DNA from: JAWOGN01 sp046496815
GTDB lineage: Bacteria > Desulfobacterota > DSM-4660 > Desulfatiglandales > Desulfatiglandaceae
DNA length: 6,665 nt
Reading direction: 5' to 3'
NCBI GenBank assembly: GCA_046496815.1
Contig: JAWOGN010000191.1
Coordinates: forward strand, 1-6,665
In this document: piece after piece, positions 6,433-6,665 of the stretch
How positions within the stretch are numbered: position 1 is the stretch's first letter
Layout of the letters: each line of letters starts with the position of its first letter
The notes under the pieces: generated by a model
What the model saw: the letters and a program-made list of their open reading frames with translations, nothing else
The model's database searches: none
What the model was told of the DNA's origin: nothing
Program-made: the position numbers and the translations under genes

Positions 6433-6458
6433 TGCCAGGAAATGGCATCCGGCGGATG
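6433..6458. promoter_or_regulatory. Two adjoining dyads, candidate activator site for the plus-strand promoter
   Basis: TGCCA (6433-6437) and TGGCA (6443-6447) form a 15-base dyad. CATCCG (6446-6451) and CGGATG (6453-6458) form a 13-base dyad sharing two bases with it. Together they lie about 122-147 bases upstream of the predicted start of the plus-strand sigma-54 promoter. The arms differ from those at 6275-6299, so a shared activator is not supported by sequence. Confidence 0.4.
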
Positions 6459-6553
6459 GGGACGAATGGTATTTCTCTACATATCCGGTTTGTTTACGGT
6501 ATGGTTTAGATATAAACACTTCAAAATATTTGTAAAATTTCATGTTAACTACC

Positions 6554-6568
6554 TGGCACGATGTTCGC
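6554..6568 (+). promoter_or_regulatory. Sigma-54 (-24/-12) promoter facing out of the right edge
   Basis: TGGCACGATGTTCGC has a perfect -24 element (TGGCACG), ten bases between GG (6555-6556) and GC (6567-6568), and a TCGC -12 element like that of the known enterobacterial glnA promoter 2. Predicted start is near 6580. No gene start with a ribosome site is visible before the window ends, so the controlled gene lies beyond 6665. Confidence 0.7.
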
Positions 6569-6665
6569 TATCAGCATCATATCTACCCGTAAATGGGAAT
6601 GGGGAAAGCGGAAAGCCGGGGGACTTAATTTAACCGAGGGATTTTTCGGATTTAGAACTTGACCG

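Larger units (their letters stand above)
6053..6665. other. Gene-free control region between divergent promoters
   Basis: About 610 bases without a convincing gene. Open frames here (for example 6159-6416 minus and 6231-6509 plus) lack recognisable domains, overlap one another and have poor starts. The region holds two outward-facing sigma-54 promoters, several perfect dyads, a run of nine C (6395-6403) and an AT-rich stretch (about 6480-6550) just upstream of the plus-strand promoter that could act as a bend or IHF-type site, although no clear IHF consensus was found. Confidence 0.65.

Noticed and set aside
6432..6447. Third sigma-54 promoter on the minus strand around TGGCAGAATTTTACA
   Set aside because: The -24 half is present but the bases ten positions on are CA rather than GC, so the essential -12 element is missing.
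6480..6545. Sigma-70 promoter in the AT-rich tract (TTTACA and TATATC on the minus strand)
   Set aside because: Matches are partial, spacing is short, and no gene starts within a reasonable distance; AT-richness alone explains them.
1..6665. tRNA, rRNA, CRISPR array, insertion sequence or cyclic di-GMP riboswitch
   Set aside because: No cloverleaf, regular direct repeats with spacers, transposase motifs with terminal repeats, or GEMM consensus were seen on either strand.

Overview
The window most likely comes from a Gram-negative bacterium of the deltaproteobacterial (Desulfobacterota/Myxococcota) type. This is inferred from three things. One is a GspE/PilB-type ATPase carrying many MshEN-like motifs, next to an FlhG-like ATPase and an HDOD protein. 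Another is a pair of well-formed sigma-54 promoters. The third is a C-terminal module on the ATPase that resembles tails I associate with myxobacterial and related proteins. Base composition is moderate, with no strong codon bias seen by eye. No species can be named from sequence alone.

Left part (1-4857, + strand): three genes in the same direction with short gaps (42 nt, then 3 nt) form one probable operon whose promoter lies to the left of the window. The first gene is cut by the left edge. It encodes a type II secretion/type IV pilus assembly ATPase with an array of eight LGxxL-type 24-residue motifs, an acidic linker, a complete ATPase core with zinc tetracysteine, and an extra C-terminal module. 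The second is a MinD/FlhG-family ParA-like ATPase with a MinD-like amphipathic helix and a long added tail. The third is an HDOD signalling protein that keeps its HD residues. A reasonable reading, by inference only, is a module that powers a type IV pilus-like or secretion machine and controls where and when it works. The N-terminal array may sense cyclic di-GMP, the FlhG-like ATPase may give polar placement, and the HDOD protein may provide signalling.

Middle (4858-4936): a short gap between convergent genes, with only a weak imperfect dyad. Then, on the minus strand (4937-5995), comes a gene for an NlpC/P60-type cysteine peptidase with a preceding LysM-like segment and no visible signal peptide.

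Right part (5996-6665): no convincing gene, but the richest regulatory DNA in the window. A near-consensus sigma-54 (-24/-12) promoter on the minus strand (6168-6182) points at the peptidase gene. A second, stronger one on the plus strand (6554-6568) points out of the right edge. Between them lie perfect dyads about 120-145 bases upstream of each predicted start, the usual distance for enhancer-binding activators. The region therefore looks like a divergent sigma-54 control region.
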